A DNA stretch of 64,000 nucleotides from Cadophora sp. MPI-SDFR-AT-0126 (Eukaryota; Ascomycota; Leotiomycetes; Helotiales; Ploettnerulaceae): the NCBI GenBank assembly GCA_020747065.1, contig JAGMVK010000023.1:372001-436000 (forward strand), given 5' to 3'. The translations under genes were made by a program, and so were the position numbers. Under the pieces are notes generated by a model, which made no database searches, had not been told where the DNA came from, and saw nothing but the letters and a program-made list of their open reading frames with translations. Shown piece after piece: positions 51,536 through 63,426 of the stretch (its first letter is position 1; the number at the start of each line of letters is the position of its first letter).

Positions 51536-54500
51536 TTCGTTAGTACGTAACTACCTAACCATTAAATAGTTATTATCTATAAGCCTTATATTTCTTCCTA
51601 TCCTAGCTATTATAGTTTTAGCATCTTATTTCCTTTTAGTCTGATTTTCTAGTTTATTATACCCTAAATAATTACTAGCGCATTTAGTCTTAAGCCTGTA
51701 TCTTAGTATTTAAGTAGATTCGTATTTGCTAAATGTAGAATATTTATCTGGCTATATCCTTATGATTCCCTCTTAATGAGTTTTATTTCCTAGTTCCTTA
51801 CTTACTCTGCTACTGACATGCGTTTCTTTTTGGCCGTCAATATAGGCCTCTTCACTGCCTTGCCAATCATTATTTTTATATTAGTAGCTGTCGCGGAATT
51901 TGCTCTGTGTATTTTAGCTTTAGGAGTAAAGACATATAAGCTTGCAGGTGTGATAGTGATAGTTATATATTACTATATATATTATTCTACTTCGCGCACT
52001 AATCTTAATAATTCTAAAGTATTGGACCCTAAAGACTCTTGCGATATGGTTTACTAAACCCAAGCCCTAACGATCCCTTTGATACCCGGCTCTAAAATAT
52101 TATATTTAGAATATTTTAATATTATCTTAGATTTGCTACGTATATTGACTGCTAACTATTACCGATATACCTCGCGACGCTAAATATTCCTTTAGGGTCT
52201 GCGATAAGAATTAAGGATATATATACTCTTAAGGGTATTACCTCCGGAATAACCTATACATCGCTAGCCTAGGTAATTATATTTATAGTAATGCTTATTC
52301 TTACTGTAGCAGCTATGATCTCTTCTCATTACTGTACTTTCATGTAGCGCTTTCGCTCCTCTAGTATATTACTGAAGGGTTTTGTTATTTTCTAGAGTAT
52401 TACTACTTGCTCTTTTCTTATACTCTTTATAATCTTCATAAAACAGGTATTATAGGACTTACGCGATATCGTTAGTATTAAAGTTTCAAATAGGTATATC
52501 GTAGGGCTGAGTTTTAGTGCTCTTTATTATATACTTATTTTGTCCCTTTATATATCGTTTATTTATAATTAAAACTTCTATAATTAGAGTAACTTAATCC
52601 AGGTTAGCACTTATCTTTCTCTCTCTAACTTTAGTTAATAGTCTGCGCTTTATCAAATATTATACTAGTTAAATGTATAAAGCTCCACAGGTTGGCTTAC
52701 CGCAGGTAGTAATACTCTAGCTTCGTCTGCGTATAATCGGCCTTAGTAAACCGTTCTCTATAACCACAGGTCAGGAATACCGTAGTTCCCAGATCGAGTG
52801 TGCCTTTACTTAGAAGGCTTACGAGTAAAGAGGTAGTAATCAAACCCATTCGAATATTAATAGTTAAAGTAACTACTTCGCTTAAAATATCCACCTAAGA
52901 CTAGTGATAAGCACTATAAAACAGCTAGTAATAACTACGGATCTCGTGCTTCATGTATTCTCAGTTATAATACTCTCCGAGAAGATTAAGACGTCTCCTA
53001 AAAGATAGTAAGTAATTTCCCTATTATTAATATAATGAGCTAACTAGTACTTCGTTATTTACGAAGGGTTCAAGCCTTTTAGCGCCGCTTATCTGATGAT
53101 ACTGACGAGGCTCCTTCAAGTTCGATAGATTCAGGAATTCCCCAGAGACTCCGAAGTGTACTTAAGGTATTACTTAAGAATCCGTGAGATGATTATAGCT
53201 ATATTCGATATCTTAGCTAGACTATATTAATCCTACGTAAAGTATTGTTCTTCCAGTTTGCCGATATTCAAGAGGTTTCTTCTTTTGAAGTTTTAGGTAA
53301 CCTACTAATCCTTCCCTAGATTAAGCATCTAAATATCGCAGCTATTGAAGAGATCTATTGTTATAATAACAGGATTTTTCTTGTTATAGAATATCTTAAT
53401 ATCTCTTTCGCTTAGTTAGAATTCCAGAAATATGAACTAGAAGAGCGAGAGATAGCGATAATACTTACTGAGGTACTAGATACCCTTACTCACGAACACA
53501 CGTAATAGCTAATAATATAGGTTCTAAAGGGCGTGGCTTTTATCTTGTTACTAAGGCTTTCGTGCAAAGACCTCTCGCAGGAAAATATCCGATTATCTCT
53601 TAATAGAAATATCAAACTTAGTTGGTTTTCCCTATATTTACCACATAGTTTATGCTGATCTACTCGTTAATGTAACGTTGAAGTGACGGAAGTGCTGGAA
53701 ATAGGGGTACTCAGGTTTAGCCGGAATATTACCGGACGGAAGCCGGACCAGATTCGTGTATATATAGGACCGCTCCTCCTGTGAGGGCTCCTTACCTTCT
53801 TGTTTCCTTCGTACCAGACCTATAATATTACTATTTGCCTACCCTCTTGCTCCCATACTTGATACTGCACTTAGTAATATTGCGTTGTTACAGTTAAAGT
53901 CCTAGATCCTCGAGAGCTTAAGTATGATAGACTATATAAGAGCCCTAAACTCTCACAGGTTCTATTGGATTTTCTAATTTTAGCTGAAATCATAGAAGAA
54001 ATGATGCTTTCTTGCTATCACCTTACCCTAGATGATGAGAAATAGTCTAGGGACGCGATTGATTTTATCTCATGTACTCTAGAAGGGTCGTTTAAGAGTT
54101 TAATGAATGTAAGGAGCAACTAGATAGTATATTACGAATATTAGCTAATTAGACTAGCATTGCTTCCTTAAGCAAGCTATATCCCTAAGAAGGTTGATTC
54201 CACGTATCCGTTTCGCCTACGAAGCCGAGCGTAGGTCTTGGAATTCCAATAGCGAAAAGGAGTAAGTCGTTGACTTCGATTTTATTACAGCGGCTTAAGG
54301 ATAGGATTTTCCTAAATATTATACTTAAAATTCACGATAATAGATAAACATTATAGTATATTACGCGGCTAGTTCCTTAACTTTCATGACCTTAGGTACT
54401 CTTAGGCCCTGTATCGTCCCGCTACGTTGGGTAAGATATACCTAATTCTAGAACACCCTTTCAAACTTATTCCTTCACAGGTAGTAGAGGAGAACTGAAG

Positions 54501-55640
54501 AAAACGTAAAAAGACTAAAAAGGAACTCTTTAACTATAAACTTTAGAGAGGGGAGAAGAGTATAATAAGTATTCGTAGCGAAGTATTAAGTGCGATACTA
54601 TTTCGGATTAGTATCAACGCTGAGTAAGAAATATGAATGAATTGCAACAAATATAAAGGAACTTTTTCTTTAAGTCTTATAGGGAGATTTAATCTAATAT
54701 AACGGTTACTACTATATAATTTGCTTTACATTCTTTCCTTCTTATACCTTAGTATACTCATAACTTGACTTTACCGTATCGAATAAATAGAGTAGAATTG
54801 ATTTCTTATTAATAGTTTACTAAGTAGTATCGTTTACTTAGGAACAAGGCAATTAAACTGTCTTATTAGCCCGCCCTATACTGCTCCATCTTGAAGTTAT
54901 GCGGCAGAAGATTCGCTAGCGTAGGGTATGCGAAATCCTGGAATACATGGATTAGCTGCATGCTATATCTATGCCAATTTAACTTATAATATCTGCCTTT
55001 ACTAGTCACTAAGATTTGTCATTAATTAAATAGTATGCGGTGACTTGGCCCCGCTGGCGAATAAATAGAGCTACCTTAAACCTAGGAAGTTGGCCTAGTT
55101 CGTGCGCTTTCTTAACTAATATATTCTTCCTTCCCAAAGCTACTTTATACGGATTCCTTCTTTTTATTATCGTGTTACGATACAGGATATACTTTATAAA
55201 GAAATAGGATGTCTTACAACGTTTATATATATAAGAAGTTAAGGAGATTATCTCTTAGCCTCTGATACGTAATAGTATTATTGCTTTATTACTAAATTTT
55301 AAAGAGGTTACTATCTCGTTATTTGATTGTTGTTAGCTAGTGGTAGTAATACCATCAGAATATTAATCCCCTATAGAAACCGGGGGTAATTTACTACTAC
55401 TAGCAAAACCCATAAATTCTACGAGTTAGTAGCGAACAACTATTTGTTTCCCTAACTCCCTAAATAGAAGACTAAGCTTGTCACTAAAAGCATTCTATTA
55501 AACTATCCGTGACCTGCCTGATGACTATAACTCGAGTGTAAATGATCCCGCATTAATATGATCACACGGGGATAAATAAGGATGGCATTAATCTAGTGCA
55601 GCTACTGTAGCTCCCCATCTCCACATTTCAATCTTATCAG
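51536..55640. other. AT-rich transposon graveyard, probably altered by RIP
   Basis: For about 4 kb there is no open frame over 80 codons, TA-rich words dominate, and stops (TAG, TAA) are frequent in every frame, in sharp contrast to both flanks. Local frames near 53940-54120 and 53100-53260 still look like broken coding sequence. One LTR (53671-53892) and a pair of direct repeats (51446, 52844) are recognisable. The pattern is that of repeat-induced point mutation of repeats. Confidence 0.75.
53671..53892. mobile_element. LTR-like sequence, 222 bases
   Basis: It starts TGTAACG and ends CGTTGTTACA, so it has the TG...CA ends and the short inverted TGTAAC/GTTACA expected for a long terminal repeat. 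It contains a TATA box (GTGTATATATAGG) and is GC-richer than its surroundings. No second copy was found in the window, so it is a solo LTR or the 5' end of a truncated element. The sequence after it (CTCGAGAGCTTAAG onward) is broken but could be old gag. Confidence 0.6.
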
Positions 55641-55988
55641 GACCTCTTGGAAATTGATACCAAAACAACACTGGTTAGGAATTTGGTCCGTGACCGCTGC
55701 AAACGTCCACGCACGGTAGCTCCCACCAGAGCGATTACCACTGCTAGTACCGCTTCTGCCGCATCCGAATCCGCGGATCTCGAAGAACCAAATTCACGCG
55801 TTCAAATCACAGCCCGGGATGAGGAATGGGAACTCTCCGATACCGACCAGAAAATGTCAGACGGTGGAAGCGCTGATGATTCAGACGACGAAGATTATGC
55901 TGATATGAGCGACGCCCCTGGCCGGCTCACACCGTTGAATACCAACCGTCGCATGCGTACCCGCCGGCGGTCTACAGCCAAGAACTAG
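55641..55988 (+). pseudogene. truncated 3' end of an unrecognised gene
   Basis: The frame DLLEIDTKTTLVRNLVRDRC onward has no ATG and is preceded by an acceptor-like TTATCAG at the very edge of the AT-rich transposon region. It encodes a basic segment, an acidic Asp/Ser-rich stretch and a final Arg-rich tail (RRMRTRRRSTAKN). This is most simply the last exon of a gene whose 5' part was destroyed by the insertions. Family unknown. Confidence 0.45.
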
Positions 55989-56023
55989 TCAGCAACCCGC
56001 TGGACCAGGAGAGAGCCCTACAC

Positions 56024-56329
56024 ATGTTTTGTAGTATCGGAGCCCTCCATGACAATTACGATGAGCCGTGGCGTCATATGTTCGGTGTCAATGGGCTAGA
56101 TGTCGTGTCTGGTATTCAGAGGAGTGGCGTCGTGGAACCACAGCCTCGGTCTGATGCCATGGCGGAACTTGGTTCAGGAGATGCATTTGTGGGGAATATC
56201 GATGTTGGGGAGTTCGATGCTGGGTATTGGGCGTATGTGATGAATTCGAGGAGGGATTCGGCAATGGGAGGGAGCGTCATGACGGATGGTTTTCTCTGGG
56301 GTGCTGGTCTTTTGTCTCCTGGGACTTGA
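56024..56329 (+). CDS. possible short gene or gene end
   Basis: A frame of 101 residues starts at the ATG at 56024. Its acidic, Gly-rich composition and its end (DGFLWGAGLLSPGT) resemble the C-terminal tail of fungal zinc-cluster regulators. No DNA-binding part is present, so it may be another truncated gene end next to the transposon region. Low confidence. Confidence 0.3.
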   Translation: MFCSIGALHDNYDEPWRHMFGVNGLDVVSGIQRSGVVEPQPRSDAMAELGSGDAFVGNIDVGEFDAGYWAYVMNSRRDSAMGGSVMTDGFLWGAGLLSPGT

Positions 56330-56336
56330 CGAATTA

Positions 56337-56684
56337 TCATTTGCACACGTGTTCGGGTGTAAGGATACACCCGAAGTGTAGGATATTCTTGCCAGCCTTT
56401 GGCTCGATCGTTTCTGGGAAGAGGAGGTCAGTATAGCTATTTCTAGCAGACGGCTTCCCTCTCTTCCTAGGCAAGGCTCTCTCCGCTTCGTAGTTGGCTG
56501 CTAGTTCCGCCAGGTATACTCTCCTCGAGACCTGGAGATATATTGTGGCAGGCTGGATGGACTGTACATCTTCGCCCGTACGTTCGAGGAGGAATCTGAG
56601 CTGTTTTGGTCGTCTATCAGAGGCTAGGATATCATCTGTGCCTCTGATATCTTCTACAGCGTCCTGATTGTGCATCAGCGTCAT
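56337..56684 (-). CDS. possible gene fragment, unknown family
   Basis: A frame of 115 residues from the ATG at 56684 contains a protein-like basic segment (SRRVYLAELAANYEAERALP, then KRGKPSARNSYTDLLFP). It ends 8 bases after the stop of the opposite frame. There are no conserved domains I can name. It could be an orphan or the remnant of a transposon-borne gene. Confidence 0.35.
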   Translation of the reverse strand: MTLMHNQDAVEDIRGTDDILASDRRPKQLRFLLERTGEDVQSIQPATIYLQVSRRVYLAELAANYEAERALPRKRGKPSARNSYTDLLFPETIEPKAGKNILHFGCILTPEHVCK

Positions 56685-57800
56685 GGTAAAATTCGGGAAC
56701 CGTGTCCGGTAGGACCTGATTTAAAAGGTTGTATATTACACTTGTTCCGAAATAGCCCATAAAAACATGAATCCAATTTCCATTTCCCCCCTATTACAGC
56801 CATTCCTCTTCTGGGAATGCTGCTGTTGTCCATAAGCCTTGCCAGTAATGTGCATCTAGACCCAAGGATAGGCGCCATTCTGTATTCAACCCCCCTTGAT
56901 CTTGGCCGGTCCAAACCATATTACTGAAGGTCGTTTGACAATATCTTACAGTAAGCCCACAGTTAATGTTGCTTGCGGTTGAGTAAAATCAATTCAGAGA
57001 AGTGTAGTATTGATCTGATGGTAATATCTGAGTCCACTTATTGTCAAAAAGTACGGAAGTATCTCTGTTTAAGAACGGCTATCCTTCACGTAGAAAACAT
57101 CATTAACACAATCAATTGTTGCTAGATATATCTCAAATTCAAAAATCATGTACTTAATTAAAGTTTGGCTGTGATGTACTTATCCCAAAACTCACGCGCG
57201 CCCCAGTCAATCCCTTTCACCTTTTGCTGAAACTGTTTATTTCAAATTTCACCTTCTGAACTGGGTGTCATTATTCCATCAAAAGTTTCTTTGGTCTTCA
57301 TATCAAACTCTCCTCCTCCTGAACTTGAAAATCTTATTCTAAACATTCCTTTGTATGCAGCTGCAGATCGAGGCGCGCAGCGATTTTTCTTGTCGAGACA
57401 TACCCCTCCAGGCTCCATCAACCCATTCAAGGCAGCTGGGTCGCAAACATCGTGGATAAGTGACTCCCACGTCCAGAAATATTTGCCTCCCGCGCAACGC
57501 TACGCTGCATTCTCCCCATGCATTTGAAGATGGTTGCGGTTTTCAGCCGGCGCTTAATTTCACTCAAGGTCCATCAATAAGCAAGTCATAGTTATTTACA
57601 CGATCGAGCATGTTATAGAAGTCTTTCAATGTTTAAAGCTTTGTATTATCAAACAGACGACGTGACATTTATACAAGGCTGGGATCATTATTGGTTGTAT
57701 GTAATTTGCTTAAGTTACTTAGTAAGTACAGGTGCTGCCGGTTTACCTTCTGATCGCCTTGTATTTTGTACTTCCTAACAATACCCAACCAACCTTCGAC
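56685..57800. other. intergenic, no gene seen
   Basis: Short frames on both strands (for example 57291-57527) lack support. AT content is raised between 56930 and 57240. Confidence 0.45.
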
Positions 57801-59641
57801 CTAAGGAGTCATCTCGACTTCATGAACGAGGACATGCTTTGATTCGATTGCTCTCTGGATTTCAAGCAACTCGGACTCGGCGGGGGCGTCAATATGATGA
57901 TTGAATTCCGAAGGAGAGGGGGCAATGCAAAGGCCCGCTAGATCAAATTGTCTTAGCCGATTGTACGACATGATAAGAAAGAAAGCATGTGTAAAGAACT
58001 TACCCATAATAGCTATGGCGGAGAAGCAGGTTGCTGCGATCCAACAATTCCTGAATCCGATCCCGTATGCCGCCTTCAGTGCGGCGCCTGCCGCAGCGAC
58101 GATTTCCTCGCTTACTCCTGGAATCTGCGCAAGCCCAGCCTGGTCGTTGGATGTGAGAGCCTGGATCAGTGGCCCTAAGGATGATCGAGGAAGTCCCAGG
58201 GGCAGAGTAGCAGCAGCCAACTTAGCGGGGATCTCTGTAGACAGAGCACTGTTGAAGATGGCGTTGTTGACTGCGAGCGCGATGGTCGCACCCACTGATC
58301 GGAACGCGATCATGAGACCAGACGCCAGTGCGATCAAGTCGGGGGGTGTGCTCAGCTGGGCAGCCACCATTATGCCAGGCAGACAGGTCCCAATGCCGGC
58401 TCCAATGATTACCGGATAGCCCCAATAAACACCTTTCGGCGATGAGGGCGTCGTGGTTGTCATGAGGATGTTGAATATCACGAAAAGGACAAATCCCAGC
58501 ACGATGGGGGACCTGACTTCCTTTCGCCAGGATGAATACGCGCCGGCCAGAATGGGAACTGGCGTTGCCACGGCGAATAGCACAGCGTAGTGGAGGCCAG
58601 CAATCAACAGATCCGCTCCTGTAAAAGTCACGACCTGGAAGGCAAAGTATGAGTTTATGGTAAAGAAGGTCATGCCTTCGGCGAATATGGCCAGCATCGC
58701 TATGGCAAAGTTTCTGTTTCGGAAGAGGCCGTGATGGAGCATGCCGTCCTTCTTGAAGCGCCATTCATAGACCCCGAATATGATCATCATGACAACGCCT
58801 ATAATGAATGGCGCGAGGATGTGGGCATCTGTCCATGTATATGGGTTTCGAGACCACGACAATGCAATGGAGAACAGCGCCAGCCCCGGTGCACACAGGA
58901 GGTATCCAATCCAGTCCAATTGTCGAAGTTTCTGAGCGTTCGTCATGCTAAGCTCAAACTCCCGAGGCGGCGGGTTGTAGCAAAGGGCGCATCCGATGGA
59001 AGCGACACCAAAGATTGCGGCATTCACGTAAAAGTAGATGCGGTAATTCTGGAGTGCGCCGTGTCGGAGCAGTAACCCGCCCATCACAACGCCACTGATA
59101 CCGCCTAGGCTGGCCGTGGCGTTGATAGTTGCCTGAGCAAAAGGGCGGTGCTTCCGTGGGAGGATCTCTGAGACGATAGCCATCAGGACGGACTGGCAGC
59201 CAAAGCTGACACCGATTACAGTAAACCCGGCCGTCACCGTTGCAATATTATGTGCCCTGGAAACGATGATACATCCTACGCAGCCCATCGAGCCTAGGAT
59301 GACGACGAACCATTTCCTGCCCCAGTAGTCCACGGCTTGGGAAACAGGTGGGGTTACCGCAACGGTGAGAATGACCAACACCTGGCTAAACCATACGCCT
59401 TGTGACTCGCTCCCGAAAAGTTTGGTGATCGACTGCGTAAGGAAACCAGAGCCAACAACTGAGAGGAGCTGACAGTAGTAGAGCATGTTGATGCACTGGC
59501 GAAGTATTAGCGGCACTCTTGTCACCAACGAACCAATATACGTGCAAATACAACGACCCAGGTCTTCGCATGGACCTTGATCGGTTCAGGTTCATCGACA
59601 CCGGGTATTCCCGCGGTTGTCACAACTTGCTTCTCCTTCAT
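57801..59641 (-). CDS. TRI12-type major facilitator efflux pump
   Basis: Exons are 59534-59641, 58004-59495 and 57801-57937, about 578 residues. The first exon (from ATG 59641) supplies the N-terminal cytosolic tail ending KTWVVVFARIL, which continues after a very short 38-base intron into the first helix. The last intron (57938-58003) is 66 bases with a GTAAGT donor and would also read through in frame. There are about 14 membrane segments. Family marks include VDYWGRKW (motif A), GVSFGCQSVLMAIVSEILPR and RSVGATIALAVNNAIFNSAL. These match fungal trichothecene/siderophore pumps (TRI12 group). It should export a metabolite or iron chelate by proton antiport at the plasma membrane; the substrate cannot be inferred. 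Divergent from the regulator at 60840. Confidence 0.9.
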
Positions 59642-60105
59642 ACCGAGCTAGATTCGCTGCAGCTAGTAGTGATCTGAGTTTCAAAACGAAGCAAGCACTT
59701 GATAAGTACTATGCAAGAAGTATAATTTCACATCTAGAGGGGGGCGAGGGGAAGTCTAAAAGGAGAAAACCTGGGGCAAGCGGTGAGAATCTGGGGAAGA
59801 CAAGGCTTGACCCACCTGCCCGATTGGCTTAATGGTGGGATCAGAGACTACCTACCTCCACCTTCCGGCGAAGCTGCGCCTACAGGTGGGGTAGCAAAGA
59901 GCAAAACCACAGTGAAAAGTGGGTCGGCGTTTCACGAATGAATGTCTTGTTTACAAAAAAGAGACTCCAAATACTGTGAAATCTAAAGTAGCAACAGCCT
60001 CTACCAAGTGCCGTGCAAGAACCCCTCGGCTATCCCGAGTCTCTCAGGTGTTAACTCCCGTGTCCCGTACCGAAGGTGGTTCCAAGTGGGACTCGTCCGC
60101 GGCTA

Positions 60106-60138
60106 GGGGTGGGGAGGGGAGGGGAGGGGAGGGGAGGC
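60106..60138 (+). repeat. GGGGA repeat, potential G-quadruplex
   Basis: Six consecutive G4 runs separated by single T or A residues (GGGGTGGGGAGGGGAGGGGA and onward). Four or more runs with one-base loops are ideal for a G-quadruplex on the plus strand. Confidence 0.9.
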
Positions 60139-60263
60139 AGACGACAGGGCTGGACAAGTAGACAAGTATTCCGCCCTGCCCAGTGTTCATCTAGAGCTTT
60201 TCTGTGCGATGAGAAAGAAGGCCTGAGGCAATTAAGATGTGGTGATTTATTGCCTATAGCAAG

Positions 60264-60396
60264 GTATCAATGTATCAATGTATCAATGTATCAATGTATC
60301 AATGTATCAATGTATCAATGTATCAATGTATCAATGTATCAATGTATCAATGTATCAATGTATCAATGTATCAATGTATCAATGTATCAATGTATC
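60264..60396. repeat. octanucleotide microsatellite (GTATCAAT), ~16.6 copies
   Basis: GTATCAAT is repeated without error from 60264 to 60396. Since 8 is not a multiple of 3, all plus frames spell the same eight-residue peptide repeat MYQCINVS and stay open, which produces spurious ORFs. The length is expected to vary between isolates. Confidence 0.97.
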
Positions 60397-60839
60397 ATAC
60401 TTCGAAGTACTTTGTTTCGTTGGTGTCATGTACTACGAACTACGAAGTATAATTGGCCAAAGCAACCCTTGCAGTAAACCAAGGCGTAATGCGCGTACGA
60501 AGTAATACGTCTAATGTTACGACGTCCCACCTCTCAAGGTGGCCACCGGCACAAACACAATCGCAAAGTCAAAGTCAAATTCAAAGTCAAAGCCAAACCA
60601 TCTTATTGATCCTTCGGACTTAGTATTTGTTGTGATGGTTCCTGGTTCTTGGTAAGCGGGGTAAGCGGGGTACTTGTATGTATGTAACCAAGCCAAGCCA
60701 AGGACCAGGGGCGGCCCGTGCAACTGCACTGAACCACGACGACAGCCTGTGCTCCCACCTACCAGCAACGTGAACTTGAGCCCGTTCATCAACGCGCTGG
60801 CCCAGCTCTCTTGTCCCTCTTCTTCACATAACACCAAAC

Positions 60840-63426
60840 ATGCAAACACCAGCATCCCTTCTCAGTCCACCTGGCATAGCGAACGCTGAAAGTTCTCAAC
60901 TAAGGAGCAACAAGCACAAGCGACTCAGAGCTGCGAGGGCCTGTGATCGGTGCAGGGCGAAGAAATATCGCTGTGATGAGTGTACACCTTGCTACCACTG
61001 TAGAAGTATAATTGCCTCGGGACCAATTGATAATTGTATCGTATTAATGTGTCCAGAGCACGCCTTGGACTGTACCTACTCCGGTGGCCAGATCGTGAGA
61101 ATAGATGGACAGCCGGGGGATGCGAAGTCAGTCTACCATTATTCACAGCAGTCATAGATACCATTCGCTGTTATAACTAACTTGGCTCTCTAGCTATCTT
61201 CGTAGCCTTCAAAGACTCGTTGGCCAGTTGAATTCTCGAATACATCCTTCTAGTAGCGATGTAGCAACCATCATGGTTAGTAACGGCCACGTTGGCTTGG
61301 ATAATCCGACTCCCGCTACATCCCCAGAGATGGTGCATAGATCAAGGTCACCAAGCGCCCATCCTGAAGCACCCAGTATACCGCCTAGTGCTACGTCTGG
61401 TCCAGATGTAACCCTGGAAGGCGAAGGAAGCGAAATTAACAACTACACCAAAGGTATTGAGTTTCACGGAAGCACATCCTCGATGGCATGTCTACGCTGC
61501 CTTCACAAGCACTCTCAACGCCAACCCCTTGGGCCTCTTCAAGGCACTACTGCCAGTGACCCAAAAGGCGGTGCCTCATTCATTTCTGCACTTCACAACC
61601 CTGACTTTACAAGTCAAGGACCGGTCACTCCGGAAGATAGCGCGCCGCGAGATAAACGAGTACTCTCGAGTCAAGCACATATTTTCATTCAGGGGTATTT
61701 TGATAGCCTCCATGTCATCACACCCGTGATCGACAAGGAGGAATTCTACACGCGAGCCCAAAGTCTTTGGAGAAATAACAGTCTGGACGCGGACTCTAGT
61801 TTTATGGCCCTGTATTTCAGCGTTCAGTCCCTGGGGGCATTAGTCCGTGTTTGGGATGAGGACTTATTAGATGGCATGGGTCGCTTTGAGTGGAGTCGGA
61901 AGCTATTCGGCGAGGCGCAACAGTACCTAAATATGCATCCATTTTCGAACGACCTCGACACTGTGCGTTGCTTGCTGTTAATGGTCTGTTGTCCCTCGAA
62001 ACAGCAGGAAATTTAAATTTACTAATTAGACAGGCCAAGATATGCCAAAACGAGCTGTCTCCACACAGTAGGACCCAGAATACCACCTTTTGAATGGATT
62101 ACGTTAACCTAGTTCAAATAGTGGCATACATGTACATGGGGCAAGCTATCCGAACTTGTCTATCTGCCGGCTACAATCGCGAAACACCAGGCCAATCTGA
62201 GAAGCAGGCGAGATTCATTTCTAGGACTTGGTGGTAAAGTACATACCTTCCAGAAGCTGTGTTGCAGACATCTAACATTCCTACTCGGCTCAGGGGTCTG
62301 TTTGCTATGGATATGTGAGTCACCTCCCCGGGCGTGAAGCGTGTTGAGCTGAGGAATCGCCAAAGTGAGATGGGCCTTTCGCTTGGACGACCAGACACAC
62401 TAGGCCTGGATGCATATCACAATAGGCGCTTCCCACCAAAGGATTCAACGGAGGTTGCAATCATTCCGTGTATGGTAGAGTTTGGCAGAATCATGCGTAA
62501 GGTGGCTGTGGACGTTTACTACTCTCCTCAACCTCTGCAATGCAAGTTTGAAGCTGCGATCAGAATTGAGCAGGAGATGAATCAATGGGTCTGTGCATTG
62601 CCCAATAACATTCGACCGGATCTGTCACGGCCAGAGGTTTTTCTAGGAGGCTTAAAAGAACCGAATTGGTCGAGACGACAACGACTTGTCCTTACCATTC
62701 GTAAGTCAAAAGAAAGCCTCAACTACGCCTATATTGCTGACAACGTACCCAAGGCTACCACAATGTGAGGATGCTTTTGTTTCGTCCGTTCCTAGTCTAC
62801 TCTGGCACAACAGGCGCCAAGACTACGATTGAAGCCAGGGACGGGATTCTGAAGTGCATCGACTCAGCACAGGCGACGATCCGAACTATCCACAACGTAT
62901 TCATAGTGCAAACCTTTTTCCGCTCCTGGTAACCTTACGCATCAAGCACTATCCTCGCCATTCTAAGTTGCAGAGACTAATCCAGTTACAGGTGGTGGAA
63001 TACAACCTACATCATGTTCGCTGCGACGCTGCTCCTTCTGCATGCCAACACCCCAGCCGCTTCGCTGCAAAGAGATGCCCTGCTCAGTTCAGTGGACATG
63101 GCGGTGGAGATTCTCGAGGCCATGGATGAGTCGGTGGTTGCAAAGCGATCGGCTGACATTATCGCGAGCCATGTGAGCCTCGTTCGGGAGGCGGTGGTCG
63201 ACACGCCTGTTTTGGCTCCAGCCATCAACTTGGCTATATCAGCACTTCCAGCTCAAGTATGTCATCGGCTTGGCTCGATACTTGATCGATCGCTCCTAGG
63301 ATTTGGCAGCGGCTGATGTGTCCACAGGGATTTTCGTACGACCTTGCAGCTTTTGATGGAATGACTAATATCTTTGATGATCTGGAAGGGTGGTCTAACG
63401 AATTCTACACCAGTCAGGGAAATTGA
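60840..63426 (+). CDS. Zn2Cys6 transcription factor with Fungal_trans domain
   Basis: Exons read with consistent phase are 60840-61005, 61057-61126, 61194-~61980, ~62118-62233, 62294-62314, 62366-62700, 62754-62928, 62992-63256 and 63328-63426. The first junction rebuilds the zinc cluster (ACDRCRAKKYRCDECTPCYH, then CRKHALDC). The next gives the linker YLRSLQRLVGQLNSRI. Central and C-terminal parts match the fungal transcription factor domain: YMYMGQAIRTCLSAGYNRE, RTWWGLFAMDIEMGLSLGRP (formed across two introns) and DTLGLDAYHNRRFPP, ending in an acidic FDDLEGWSNEFY tail. The junction between exons 3 and 4 (61980-62118) is not resolved; it contains stops in all simple solutions and may hide a small exon or a lesion. 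A likely regulator of the adjacent efflux pump. Confidence 0.85.

Larger units (their letters stand above)
59642..60839. promoter_or_regulatory. shared divergent promoter of efflux pump and regulator
   Basis: These 1.2 kb separate the two divergent starts. They contain a G4-forming run (60106-60138), a long octamer repeat (60264-60396) and, next to it, hairpin-forming ACTTCGAAGT and CTACGAA words. No gene was seen. That both genes are controlled from here is inference from arrangement. Confidence 0.5.

Noticed and set aside
57901..59075. Plus- and minus-strand frames inside the efflux pump
   Set aside because: They are shadows of the transporter coding sequence; the pump frame has clear membrane helices and family motifs.
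60076..60505. Frames reading MYQCINVS repeats
   Set aside because: They come from the octanucleotide microsatellite, which keeps all plus frames open; not genes.
57801..63426. Secondary metabolite cluster call for the pump and regulator
   Set aside because: No polyketide synthase, peptide synthetase, terpene cyclase or tailoring enzyme lies in the window, so only a regulator/pump pair is supported.
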